This document shows, piece by piece, positions 1-12,307 of a stretch of 64,000 nt of DNA. A model generated the notes under the pieces. That model was given only the letters and a program-made list of their open reading frames with translations. It made no database searches and had not been told where the DNA came from. Position 1 is the stretch's first letter. Each line of letters starts with the position of its first letter. Origin of the DNA: Capsaspora owczarzaki ATCC 30864 (taxonomy: Eukaryota; Opisthokonta; Filasterea). The position numbers were made by a program, and so were the translations under genes. The stretch covers positions 470,951-534,950 of the forward strand of contig NW_011887308.1 of the NCBI RefSeq assembly GCF_000151315.2. Reading direction: 5' to 3'.

Positions 1-3000
1 GGGTGAAGGAAGGCAGTCGCACTCGACACGAGCGACAGAGCGAAATGCGCTGCAAGACATGTCTAGACCAATATCGCCGCCTTTCAGGTATTATTGCAAT
101 GTTTGACATCATTGAAGATATTTGGAATCAAGATGCAGGGTGGATAGGCAACTCAAACAAGTAAATTTACTAAAAAACATGTCAAAGAAGTAAGGTCGTC
201 TGGCCGATTATAATTTGAACAAGACCTTCTGTTTGAGGCTGTCACTCATTCCGGCTCCGCCCAACCTTTGGGCAATTAATGGGCATATATTAGCGTCACC
301 AATAACCACCAACAACCCGGTGCAAACAGACCTTGTCAGGCGGGGAAAAGTCGACAAAGCGACATGGCGCGAAAAATTACAAAGTTCAAATTTTCCAGTC
401 CTGTGCGTCGCTATTGAGGCTCTTCCCCGCGCCTCATCGCCCCGCTTCCAAATTCAGTGCACGATAGGGTGTAAACTCTACACATGGACAAAGTAAAAAC
501 CGAGAAAAGTCGACCAGAAGCCAGGGAGGGAAGGGATAAATGGCGACCAAATTTGGGGACTTCACTCTTCAACCACCACCCCCTCCTCCTTGACGCTCCC
601 GGCCCGGGTATTTGACGGAAACTCGTCCACTTATCGCATGGAATATGTAGAACCGCACACAGACAGTGAGAAGCATCGTGAGGGCGTCGTGGAGGCTCGA
701 TGTGGCGCGTGTTTCAACCGTGTTTCAACGGCTTTCTTGTTTCGGCCATTCACTTGCGTGTACTCGCCTCGTCCTTGCAGATGCGACCGTGCCTCTTTGG
801 CCACGTGTGTACATCTGTCAACTCTATCTGAATCCAATGCGGCGACGACCTGGCACGAACACTGGCATCAGGAACTTGACCAAGGTAAAACCGGCAGTTT
901 GAAACAAGCGATCGTGTCTTTTTTTTTTCTTTTTTTTTTTCCATTCCCCAACTTGTGCCCTGCCCTGTGATTGCACGCTGCACGAGCCGCCCCACTCACA
1001 CTGCAATGATGCCCCGTAGTCGACCTGCACCCGCGCCGCGCCGCGCCGCGCCGCACACGACCCTGCTGGCCTAGACTGTACGCTGTGCTGAACGAAACAA
1101 TGACTTTTTTTCTCACTTTCTTCCCCACATGTTGGTGATGGTTCCACAGGCGTCCGCGACCCTCCACCGATGCTATCATCATGAAACAGAGCCACCTTCA
1201 GGTAAGTCACCAGTTCCCACCCCAAGGTAAGTCAATGGGAAGCCGGCTCTTCCAAGACTCCAAGGAACTCCAGTGCCCCAGCGGCCTTTCGTGGTCCCCT
1301 CGAGCCCTGCCGCGGACTGCCTGCTTGGTACGTGTGGCAACATGCTATAATGATGTTGTGCAAGTGTCACTGGGGCGGGAAGACATGTCATGGTCGACTG
1401 GTTGGTGTGACTTTGGGTTGGTGGCACCGACGCTGGGTGCCTCCACCCCAAAGGTCCGCCGATCGGCCGCCTGGCACTGTTTTCATGCACAACACACTTG
1501 TACAACATCACTGTAGTGTGGAGCCGCGGGTACCGGGCCGGCAGCGGCGAGGCGGCGGGCCCAAAAGCCCAAATGCGTCAATCTTCGGAGCCCGATAGCG
1601 GGCCTCCCGAGCGAGCTGCACCGTTCTTACTGTAGCAATAGATAGTTCATACTTAGCACTAGTAGCATACAACGTAGAAAGGGCGGGGTACCAATAGTAC
1701 GGCCAGGCCAGGTCCCCGACCACCCAATGCCGCCATTGGGGTCCATTACGTCCGTGCGCCTTCGCACCACCAGAAACGTGTAGTCAGTACCAAGTCGAGT
1801 CGAATGTACTAACTGGCGGGACGGTAGGACTGAGTAGAGAGACGTAGAATTTTTTCCCCAGAACCGAACCGAGGCAAAAAGCGAACTTTGCGCCTTTACT
1901 GCACTTCGGGGTTTGGACCTTGCGAGCCGATTTTTCAAGATTCGGATCAGCCAAAGTTTGTTCTATCTAACAATGTAAAAATATCGATGGAAAGTATGTT
2001 GGGCATGGTGGTCATTTTTGGGGCATTTTGCCCCAGTCATTTGCATTACGTTCGACCTCGACCTCAAGTCCCCCCTCCACCCCACTTTTCGGCGCTTTTT
2101 CGATGTGACTATGTTTATAGACACTAATGAACATGTTTAGACCAATAAAACCATGGAAGTGCCGGATTCCCCCAATTATGCTGATTTTGCTGAATTCACA
2201 TTGGCCGAAAGTCGACCCGGCTTTCGACATGGGGTCTACTTGGATTCACCACAACTGCAGAAAACAATCACACATATACAATAGAAGTAATTTTAAGCAA
2301 AATTTTCGGGATTCAAGGACGTGATGTTCGCGACACCACGTCTTTGGGAGGCCTGGCTTGAGCAGCAGGAGTGAGATTTTGGGCTCAAACTTTGGATTTG
2401 AGCAAAACATTGAGATGACTAACAATTGGAAAAGTAAGAGCGGTATAGATACTGTCCAACACAGAGCCAACCACCCCCTGAAAATCAGCCAGCTGGTGGC
2501 GATTTCGTAATACACGGCCTACTTTACCTACCAGCGTCATAAATCAAAGATAAAACCCAGTCAGCTGCTAGAAAGCGCAAAGGAAGGGCAGGTGGTAGGT
2601 CAAGGGACTCGGTGGGAGGCCGTCGTCCGGAACCGGCGCAAAGTGCTGCCAACCCAACGATCTCACGATACAAGACTGTCAATCCTTTGAAACTTTGGCA
2701 AACAGAGTACAACACATATTAAACCAGGAATCCCGAGCGAGAGTGAACAATCTACGATGGTGGCCCCGAAAGTGGGCAGTGTATGGAATCCAGCTCAAAT
2801 CGGTGCTCCAGCGGCGTCTCACGACGCTTCTCCATCTAGACCAACGGTATCGTGGCACCGCGCTAGCCACAGGTGTTACGAACATAGAACTACTTGCTCC
2901 AGCAGAGGAATCGCCATGGAAGGTCCTCAGAGGCCATGCGATCCGATATTCGGTGGATTTTCCGCCCAAACGGGCTCGGAGGCCCGAATCACCCGACCGG

Positions 3001-4700
3001 TCAAAGATCATGTCATAGCATGCTATATTTTGGCGTAAGACAACATTAAAACTTGGAATCTGGTGATAAAGCGGATGTAAGGGCCTTCAGGGCTCCGAAA
3101 CGCTGTGTTCTGTTACCTGTTGGCAAAGTGCCACGATTTGACTGTGAACCAATTTCCGTACTCAGGGTCCACTAGAGGTTGCGCCATTCAAGCCACAGCT
3201 ATATGGAACCAGCGCACACTTGAATCGCCTGCGGGCGGCGATGGAACCAGGTGAGGAGCCGCAGAAAGGGCGTATTCATGGCCTGGACGAGAATTCAACA
3301 AAACGACCATGATGTGCTTCTGGGGTCGTAGCCTCGATGCCATCCGCTTTCAACCATGTTTCCGACGTTTGGTATGCATGAATATACTGCTGAAGCTCTA
3401 GGACGGCCGGGAGACCTCGCTTTCGGTCAGAAACCCAGGAACGCCTTTTGTTCACCTGAAATCGCGGCAAACCCGCCCAGCGATATTGAGCTCGTTTTTA
3501 CCACCATCCAAGGCCTCCAGACATGGAATTTCGTGTGGAAAACCGTATTCCAGAAGAGGGAGATGTAACAACAAGATGAGTTGGAGATACGAGTTCAAAT
3601 GCGACCCGGCCGAAACGACACCGAAACCCTGACAGCTCGCCGTTCACGCCATGTACACCCTAAAATCCTCCTCCCACCACACGAGCACAGTTGCATAGTG
3701 AGGAAATAGCAAATTCCAGGTGTTCGGACAGCTTTGCAGCAGTTTTGGCCAAAATATGCCAACCTGGCCCCAAAAGCCGACTGTGCCGATCTCGGCTCCA
3801 ATCATAATTATTTTTTCACCGGCACGCTTTCCAGCATATTGGAGATGGGTTAGATGATTTCCCATCATCAGACCGTCGATTATATCCTCCTGTATGGGTG
3901 AAGTGCAAACCACCCCTCAAAAACACCGATTTGGAGGGGTCGCAAATGACCATCTTCCCGTCGACTTTATCCCGCTTCACCACTATCAGTATATTGCCGA
4001 CATTGTAAAAACACAAAGTACAGCCGAAAGTGGAGGTTTGTACATGCTTTGTCGAAATGGGGTGGGTTGGAAGGAAATTTTTTCCAAGTTCGAAAAAATT
4101 CGAGTTTTAGCCTGGTGACTTCCATTCGAGACTTTTATGACCGACGAACCATTGTAACCCACATTAAATTTGCATGGGAAATCCGAAAATACCATCCGCG
4201 AGGTGATGGCTCGTGTCTACTCGTCAGGGCAAATCGCTTGTTTGGGCTTCAGGCCACGCCAAGTGCTCGGAGCGCCGTTTTTTCAAGCGCAATCGAGTTT
4301 ACACGATATTATAAGGATACCCTTTTGGAATTTCCGCCAGAAACAGCTCAGGTCGGGCAGGGCACCCGAGCGAAGCCCGCCAGCGATTCCAGTCTCTGAC
4401 CTTCCCTCCGCCCCATCTCCACTCCCCGGCGTCCGTTCGCCTCCGTTTCAATTTTAGAATACTCCACATACATTCTAGTTTCTATTTCCAACGCGGCGAG
4501 GCTGGGGAAAAATCCTATCCAAATCTGTTAGTATAGGTCATTTTTCCTAGTGAATTGGGCAAACCCCACTCCCCTTCTCATCAAGCTTCCCCTTCGACCG
4601 AGAACTGCGAGCGAACACGTCACACGAAAGGGACGCACACGACATTGTCAATCGAGCACTTTCCTCAAGAAGACGCACGAGCGACCGCCCCCCCCCCCAA
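1..4700. other. Long stretch without a supportable gene
   Basis: No open reading frame here exceeds about 135 codons. None shows a recognisable domain, codon pattern or chain of splice-compatible exons on either strand. The composition is more mixed and less GC-rich than the gene-dense remainder. Visible features are a short GCGCC-type tandem run near 1033-1053, T-runs near 919-940, and scattered imperfect repeats such as the words AGACCAATA/AGACCAATAA near 65 and 2140. It could be a degraded repeat, a subtelomeric or inter-cluster region, or a host for non-coding RNA. Nothing in the sequence decides among these. Confidence 0.5.
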
Positions 4701-4710
4701 GCATTGAAGC

Positions 4711-7700
4711 ATGAGCATGCAGTACAGCGTGCCGGCGCCCAAGCGCAGAGACAACACTGCCAGTGCTGAGGACGACAATCTGCCGCCAGACAGCGAGGCG
4801 CGCGCGCTTCCCCCGCTGCCTCAGATGGACATGTCGAAGAGACTGCCACCCGGGCAGCGACCGCCTCCGAGCACCAAGCCGAGCGTGCCCATGCTGCGGG
4901 GCGCCAGTGCGGGCGCCTTGTTGACTGGCAATAATCCTCCGAATCCTGCTACTGCTGAGCTCCCAGCACCACCACCACCGCCAATGGCTTCGCGCCCGCC
5001 GCTGCCACTGCCCAAGAACGCAACGCCGTTCGATCTCAACCAGCTGCACACCGCGTCCGGGAAGGGCGGACTGGGAGCCGCCAGCACGGGGTCGTTGAAT
5101 CGCCTTCCGCCCAGCAACAACCAGCACAACAACAACAACAACAACAAGACAGGTTCAAGCAACACCTTTGAAGGGACGAGCGAGCCCGAGCCGCAGTATG
5201 AAGGCATTGGCAACTTTAAAGTTGCACTCGCGCCCAATCGAGCGACAGCAGCCGCTGAAGAGCCTGCATACGAAGGAATTGGCGACCCGGCAGCAGCTCG
5301 TTCCATGGTTGCCAGACTGGGATCGCCTCCGCCGGTTCCCACGCCAAACAAGCCACCGCCAGTGCCAGGCCAGCTCCCACCTCCGCCCCCAGACCACCTG
5401 CTATTGTCGAGCAGCAGCAAGCCTCCTGTTGCACCACCACCAGTGGCAGCGCGCCCGCCAATTGCGCCGTCGTCTGCCGCCTACATCACTCCCACTCCGG
5501 CGTCCCCGCCGCCTCTTCCTCCAAGCGCCGCACGCCCGCCGATGGCACTTCCACCAGTGGCCGCCCGCTCGCCAGTTCTGCCGCCTTCCACGGCTTATGC
5601 GGCACCATCACCCGCAGCACCCGCCGCACCGCTTCCAGCCCCGGTCGCCGAGTCGCCTGAGGTGAGCGGCTACGACCGGCTGCAAAAGGCACAGCCGGAG
5701 GGCCTGTACAACGACTTGCGCAACGACGGCCAGAGCGCGTCCGCGCCTCCGCTGCCGTCCCGCGTCGGCACAATTCGAGCGCCGCCGCCGGCGTATCAAA
5801 AGGCGGCATCCGTTCCACCTCCGACGACAACCTCTCCCTTGTATTTTGACACCCAGCCGCCAGAGTATGCATATGCAGCGAGCGGCCCAACCGGCGAGAA
5901 CTACGACGAGGCTGGATACGTGGAGCATGAACCTCTCGCGGGTCGCCAAGCCGCCATTCTGTACGAAAGCGCTCCGCCGCCCCCCGTCAAGGCAACAGCG
6001 CCCTCGAACGCCGGCACCATGCGACGTGCTGATAATAAAGCTTTTGCCCGTGGACCCCCGGCGGTCGAAGGCTTTGATGTGGCGCCAACCATACCTCCGC
6101 CCCGCGGCGGGCAGATTATTGGCGCTTCGGCGCGTCGGCATCTGCTTGCAACCATCTTTCGCAACAAGCTCGTCGCTCGAGAGCAGCAGCGCAGAAGCCC
6201 GCCCTCCGGAGTGCTGGAGGTCACAGTCACGAGCAGCGACCCCCACGACAAGCTGTACTTTGAGTCGCTGCCGGCTGAGGTCACTGGTGAGACTGTACTA
6301 GCTCGAGTCATTGCTCGGCAGCATCTTCAGTCGTTTGCGGACTTTTTCGCGCTTTCTTACAAGCAGGATGGCTATGGTGAGTCGACAGCATGGAAGCCGT
6401 GGGTGGAAAGGTGGATGTTTGAATTTTTCTGCGATGCTTGTTCGGCCTGCCTTCTTCTTACCTGTGATGGATGACCATGGTTCTGTTTTTTTGGTGTTTT
6501 TTTGTTTTCATTTCTCCCCTCCCCCCGGCTTACTTTCAACTTTTCAGATCAATGGATGATTCCAGAACTACCGCTCAGCATTCAAATTGACACCCGCGCT
6601 GCAGTCATCCTCATTCTGCGACAGCGGCTTGTCAAGATGCCCCCGGTGCTGCTGCTTGGCAACGAGCGATTCATCCATCTCCTCTTCAACCAATACAAGT
6701 GGTTTGTTCCTCGAGGCAACATTGCCGTCACCAGCGAGGCCCTGATTGTCCGCCTCGCAGCCTTGCATCGGCACGTGTCGAACGCCGACTATGACTCGTT
6801 TGCCCTCAAGACTTGTCTGCCTCCCCATTTGAGTGCGGACGAAACGCAACACCGCTACTGGCACCTCCGCATCTCGCGCGCCCAGCAACGCATCAAGGCA
6901 TTGTCCACACTCGAAGCCATGCTGCAATACATGCTGCTGCTTCGCCAGTCCGTGACGTACGGAGCCACCATCTTTGAGTTTGGTGCACAGGGAGTTGTAA
7001 GTGACCGGGTTTGGATTGTTGGACTTGATGCACAAACTTTTGCGTTGATTCCTCCCCTGACCCTCCCTCTACTTCTATTGTTGTCTCGCCATCAGCACCC
7101 CTACACTGCACTCGGACTTGCTGAGGATGGCATCTTCCTCTTGCAATTGACGGCTGCCAGCGCGGATCGCCGAGTCGAATTTGTTCCTTTCAACAGAGTT
7201 GGACACTTGTTGGAAACGAGCACTGATCTCACCATTTCTGTCGATACTGTGCGTTGTAAATTGCAAGATGAGATTCGAGCGATGATTGTTTGGGGCATGT
7301 CTTTGCGCGGATGATCTATGTGACTCATTTTTTTGTTGGCGTTCCCACGACAATCACACGCGCAGAAATCGTACTCCTTCTTCGAGAGTGATACACTCCG
7401 ACGTGCCGTGATTATCGATCTGTTTGATGATTATCGCACCCTCTATCGCGTTCAGCTCAATCCGGCCTTCCAAGAGCAGACCGACGTTTCGTTTTTGCCC
7501 GACGTTACGCATTTTGAACCGCCGCGTCCAAGAGAGGTTCCCGATGAAGCCTTTTCCCGCGCCGAGCTCGTCAAACACACGTACACACGACTGTATGTGG
7601 AATCTGACACGAACATTTTGTCATTCTGTGCGACTTTTTTTTTTTTTGTGTCCTCACTTTTAATGTTGCCTCGTACAGGGCCGTTGCCGCCAAGCTACGC

Positions 7701-9905
7701 GCACCGAGTCTTGTTCTTGGCGCAAGTCTGCCCGGCAATGTTGCCACAGGCATGCTTCAGTTTTACGAACAGCTCGATGCAGCGATTGACGGCGAGAAAG
7801 CTGACGAGTTGAATTTCTGTTCACTGCAACTCAACTTTACCGAGCTCAACATTGTGTGCACCGCTCTTCGCGAATCCATTGTCTACGTGTGAGTGAAGGA
7901 GGAGGCGATGGGGATTTTTGTTTGAGGTGTCGTCTTTTTTTTTTTTTGTGTGTGTGTGTGTTGTCTCATCGAAACTTTCTGCTGCAGTCCCGCGCCGGGG
8001 AAGACTTTTGTCGAGAATTTCCATTGGACCAAGCTCGACCTTTCAAACAATCCAACCCTTGCAGTCGAAAGCACTCTCGGAGTCCTGTACGTCAACTGCA
8101 GTTCGCTTCGCTTCGCGTTCAGAATTTCGATCGTTTGTTCACCAATTGTTCTCCAATTGTTCTGAAATCTTTGAAGGACAAAGCTCTTGCAACGACCGTC
8201 TCCTTTCAAGGTGCTCAACGTGTCGAGAAACGCCTGGTCTGGTTCTCGATGCGAAGTGGTAAGCATGGAAGAGCGGTTGCGTTTCTTGTGGTGCCGAGCT
8301 CTCAACGTCGCCCATCCTCCGCTCCCGGTTCTTGTTCGCCTTTCATTCTCCCTGTCCAAACCAACCGTTCTATTCTCTGCAGATGCTGGGGAAACTCCTT
8401 GCTGGAGACTGCACCATTACCGACTTGCAACTCAACAACAACAACTTGGAAACGCATGCGGCGATCAGCCTGCTGGCGGCGCTCAAATCCACCAGCTGTC
8501 TTACCTCTGTCAACCTCCGCAGCTGCAACATCACCGATCCTTTCTTTGTCGCGCTTGGCCAGAACATGCGCGAGAATCGCTGTCCCATCACAGCAATCGA
8601 CGTTGCCCACAATCCCATCACGGACGAAGGACTGCGCGCTTTTGTCGCGGCACATGAAATCTCGCCCGTCATCACGCGCCTCGTCGTGTCTTACACGAAA
8701 ATTACGCACGTTGGAGTGAAAGCCATGTTTGAAAGCTTTGGCTTTGTTCGCTGCCTCTCCTACCTGTCGCTCGGCAACAACAAGCTGACTGGCAAGGTCG
8801 CCGAGAGCCTTGCCACGCTGCTGATGTCGCGCGACTGCAATTTGACTTTTCTGAACATTGAGGGTTGCGAGATTGACCACAAGGCGATTGAAATTGTGAG
8901 TTGGGACTTTGGGTTTTTGCTTGCTTCGTGTCCACCAATGTTGGACATTTACATGGGCGTGTCCCGTCTCATGATATTGTCCCTTCTCTGTGTGTAGATT
9001 GTCAATTCGCTGAGGGAAAACAAGCTGTTGAAGAAGTTGGTGATTGGCCACAACGACCTCAGCAAATCGGCTATGAAGACGCTGTCTTCCATGCTTCTTG
9101 TCAACACTGCGCTCAAAGAGTTGACGCTTCGTGTCAGCTACGATATCGATTCGGTACGTTCTTGTTTTCCGGTTTGTCCTCTGTTGCGTTGCGTTGCGCC
9201 GAGAGACGCAGAGCTCGAATGTCTTCCTTGTGTGCTTGTTTCTTTTTTTTTTTTTCATTCATACCTGGACGATTCCAATTTGCAGAAGGGATACAAGTAC
9301 CTGTGGGACGCCTTGGCTGTGAATGTCAACATTCAAGTGCTGGACTTGTCCAACAACAGGATGGAGAGCAGTGACTTTGCGGGGCTGGCCCAGGCGCTGG
9401 GACAAAACACAATCCTCGAAACGCTCGTGCTCTCGAGCAACCCAGCACTTGCCAATGAAAAGGTGCTTGCGGCACTCATCGATCCATTGCTGGTCAAGCC
9501 ATGCGTCACCCTGCGACGGCTCGATTTGTCGGTCTGTGGCTTCACGGATAAGCACGCTGCCAAGCTCACCGAGCTGATGCGACGCGCTGGATCTATCCAG
9601 CAATTGTGTCTTCGAGCCAACAAGTTTGGTATTACGGTACGAGTATTGGACAATAAGGCCGTTTTGCGTGGCTGGAGCTTTTGTTTGTTTTTCGGGACTG
9701 ACTCTTTCTTTCTGCTCTGGATTGCTCGTGTCGTGCGCAGGGCATCAATAATCTACTTCGAGGGGTCACCTTGGCACCCATGATATCCCATCTCGATCTG
9801 CTTGGACACGTGGTGCACAAGGACTCTGAATTTATCGATCTCTACGACCGTGCCGTTGCGAGTGTTTTGCGCACCGTCCTTGTGGATGGCATGAATGGGT
9901 CTTGA
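4711..9905 (+). CDS. FERM-domain, leucine-rich-repeat scaffold with Pro-rich, Tyr-motif N-terminus
   Basis: Eleven exons join in phase: 4711-6376, 6548-6996, 7096-7248, 7366-7592, 7679-7888, 7988-8086, 8177-8258, 8383-8895, 8998-9153, 9286-9636 and 9741-9905, giving about 1356 residues. The first 490 residues are proline-rich (runs such as PPPVPGQLPPPPPD) and suit SH3, WW or EVH1 partners. They carry tyrosine motifs: two YEGIG, one YDRL-x8-YNDL and a YDEAGYV. Residues about 500-790 read as a FERM domain: a ubiquitin-like F1 lobe, a helical F2 with LLRQSVTYGATIFEF, and an F3 with LGLAEDGIF. From about residue 865 to the end are ribonuclease-inhibitor/CARMIL-style leucine-rich repeats (LDLSNN, LQLNNNNL, LVIGHNDLS). 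FERM plus LRR proteins are known from amoebae. The likely role is a membrane-cytoskeleton or phosphotyrosine scaffold; that role is inference. A-rich AATAAA-like words follow near 10012-10036. Confidence 0.85.
5671..5718 (+). other. ITAM-shaped tyrosine motif encoded in the FERM-LRR gene
   Basis: The codons spell YDRLQKAQPEGLYNDL. This fits the immunoreceptor tyrosine activation consensus YxxL/I, then 6-8 residues, then YxxL/I, with a spacing of eight. It lies in a proline-rich, probably disordered segment before the FERM domain, where kinases could reach it. Whether it is phosphorylated is unknown. Confidence 0.6.
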
Positions 9906-10182
9906 GCTCGTGCAAATGGCTCTGTCGCATGCTCTACTTTGTATGTTTTGTTTTTTTCTGCCTCGTGCTAGTTGTTGTTGTGGACCAACGGAGATCGTCC
10001 AAAGTATAGTTAATAAAAACAAAAATAAAAATAAACTTCTACGCTTTTCGCGTGGCAAGTGCGCGCGTTGATCCTCGTCGGGTCTCTCTATCATGATCAT
10101 GTTGCACCACTTGGCATTGTTTGCGTCCTGGATCTCTCAGTTCTTCCGTCGAGCTCACTCAGTCTTAAGTCCACTTTCCACG

Positions 10183-11072
10183 ATGCTTTCCAGCCAACGT
10201 TCCGCTTTGGCAGCGACGACGCTCCTTCTCGGCCGGAGAGCGCTCAGCACCAGCGCGGCCGCCTCTGCCTACAACAACCCAGCAGCCTCCAAGAAGTCAG
10301 CCCCACAAGGCAAGCATGCCGATCGCGAGGAGGACATTGACGACGGCCCAATGCCCAACGCGCGTCCGCCGCCACGACCAGTTGAGTAGCGCCTTCCACC
10401 CCTTCCCCTTTCCCCCTTCCTCCATCACGCATTCCCGGCACATCTCTACACTGTTGTGATGAAGCAGCCTTGCCTGCTTGCGCTTTGAGTGGTTGCGGGG
10501 GGGGGGTTTCGGCTCGCTCCGGGCTGGCTGCTCGTGCTCCATCGTCAAAAAACCAAGTCCATATGCTTTTGAGCGCTCTGTGCAGCAGTCTAGCATCAGC
10601 AGTATATGTGTTGACATCCGCTCCAAAAATCCCGACGTCCTGATGATGCTCGTGTCTGTTAATGTATCCTAACCATTGGGCTGTATTGAATTGCTTGGTA
10701 CGTTTGTTTGGTTTGTTTTGGTAGATCACAAAGGTCTCTGTGGAAGAGGAAAACCGTCGAGCGCTGTTTGTCAAGGAGTTTTCGCGACACCGCTTGCGAG
10801 AAGACCTGAAATGGAAGACACAGATGCGCCAGATGCAGTACCAACAGAATAAGGCCATGCAGCTCTTGTACAAGATCCACCCGATGCTGTATCTCGCTGC
10901 AGCTCAGAATGACTTGTCGACGCCTCCAGCGTCGCGCCCGCTGCCAACCCTGACGCCTCCTGTCGAGGGCTACTCTGCCGCTGCAGCTCTCGCCGCTCGC
11001 AAGGCTGCCGGTGACGACGATGCCGCAGCTCCTGGTGCAGATGATGCAGGCGCACCAGCAGCATCACCCTAA
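10183..11072 (+). CDS. Small protein with mitochondrial-type presequence, family not recognised
   Basis: Two exons, 10183-10380 and 10725-11072, give about 181 residues. I chose the ATG at 10183 because the next 30 residues form a textbook mitochondrial targeting sequence, rich in Arg, Ser, Ala and Leu with no acidic residue (MLSSQRSALAATTLLLGRRA). An in-frame ATG at 10093 would add 30 hydrophobic residues. The donor is GTTGAG and the acceptor GGTAG, so the intron is weakly defined by its donor. The second exon begins with a basic amphipathic helix (about residues 73-115, RALFVKEFSRHRLREDLKWK) followed by an Ala-Asp-rich tail. Size and layout resemble small mitoribosomal or inner-membrane accessory proteins, but I cannot name a family. 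Confidence 0.6.
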
Positions 11073-11389
11073 AAACCACTATTCTCGAACGAATGAAAAC
11101 AGAAACGTCCTTGCTGAGCGGTCGGCAGCAGAGCAACCCACACAGCCCAGCAAGATGCGTTGTCGCTAGCACAAATAAACAACATCTTTTCAATGTCTAC
11201 ACGCTCAGCACAATACCTGAAGCATTTTTTTTTCGGGTTTCAATCGCTGCTGATCTCCAACACCACCACCCCCCGCAACTTGCTCTCGTGCATTCATGCC
11301 AGCATCACCAGTCTTTGATCCATTCTAGTCTGTTTCGTCTAGCACAAAAACTTTGCCCCCACGTCAGTCTCTTTTTTTGAGTTTTTACT

Positions 11390-12265
11390 ATGAGCGGCAT
11401 TGTCGAGCTGAACGAGGAAGGCGGCGAGGTTATCGATCTGACTGCCGAGGAGCAGGCACACGGACACAGCCACTCTGGACCTCACGCACACTCGCACTCG
11501 CACTCGCACTCGCATTCGCACGGCGGCGACGACGACGATGAGCACGACGACGACAACGACGAGGACGACGAGGCGGCTGCATCTGCATCTGCCGCGAACG
11601 TTGCTGCCTTCCTCGCCAACCTGGCTGCCGAGCTGGCTGAGGACCAAGCAGCCGGACGCGTCGACGGCGCGATCGAGGAAGTTGAGGACGACGACGACGA
11701 CCAGTACGAGGACGAGGACGAGGACGACTCGAAGCAGCTTGCGACCAGCGACGCTGCTGCTGCTGCTGCTGCCGAGGCCGACGACGATGCCGAGATCGAC
11801 AACATGGACGACTCGGTGCGTTCTTCTGTATTGGCGGGGATGTCTGATGCGTGGTTGGATGCATATGGGGTTTGTGGATAGAGAGCGAGAGAGCGATTTG
11901 ATGAGCGACGTTATTGAGTTATGGAGGAGGAGCAGGAGGAGGAGGCTTGAATGGCCGTGTGAGGGATCGATGCTGGGGACGTGTGGTGGTGGTGGTGGTG
12001 GTGGTGGTGGTGGTGGTGGTGGTGGTGGTTGGGCAACTGAAGCGAGGGGGATGGGACAGTGATGTGGGCCAAGCACATGGACTTGGCTGCGCTGGGCCGC
12101 GGATTGCCGTCCGCCTGAAGATGCACTGCAAGCAGGCAGCGACAAGAGCAGATGCATTCAACCGCTTTGTGGGTGGCTTTCAACGCACGACGGCGATGGC
12201 GACGAAGCAGAGGCCAGAGCGAGGGAAGGAAAAGAAAGAAAGGGACGGCAATGGAAAAGTCCTTA

Positions 12266-12307
<42 letters not shown>

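Noticed and set aside
3585-3620. A GTTCAAATGC word resembling a tRNA B box
   Set aside because: No matching A box, acceptor stem or cloverleaf could be drawn around it.
5197-5283. The two YEGIG motifs as a second ITAM
   Set aside because: The spacing between the two YxxI units is about 20 residues, far beyond the 6-8 of an ITAM, so they are reported only as repeated Tyr motifs.
11339-12157. A 272-codon minus-strand frame antisense to TOM22 exon 1 and intron
   Set aside because: The peptide is low-complexity Val/Leu/Ser and Pro from acidic codon repeats and the TGG microsatellite. No domain is seen, and TOM22 is clear on the other strand.
12029-12306. Possible retroposed insert ending in the 40-A run in the TOM22 intron
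   Set aside because: No target-site duplication, internal promoter boxes or similarity to another locus in the window could be seen.
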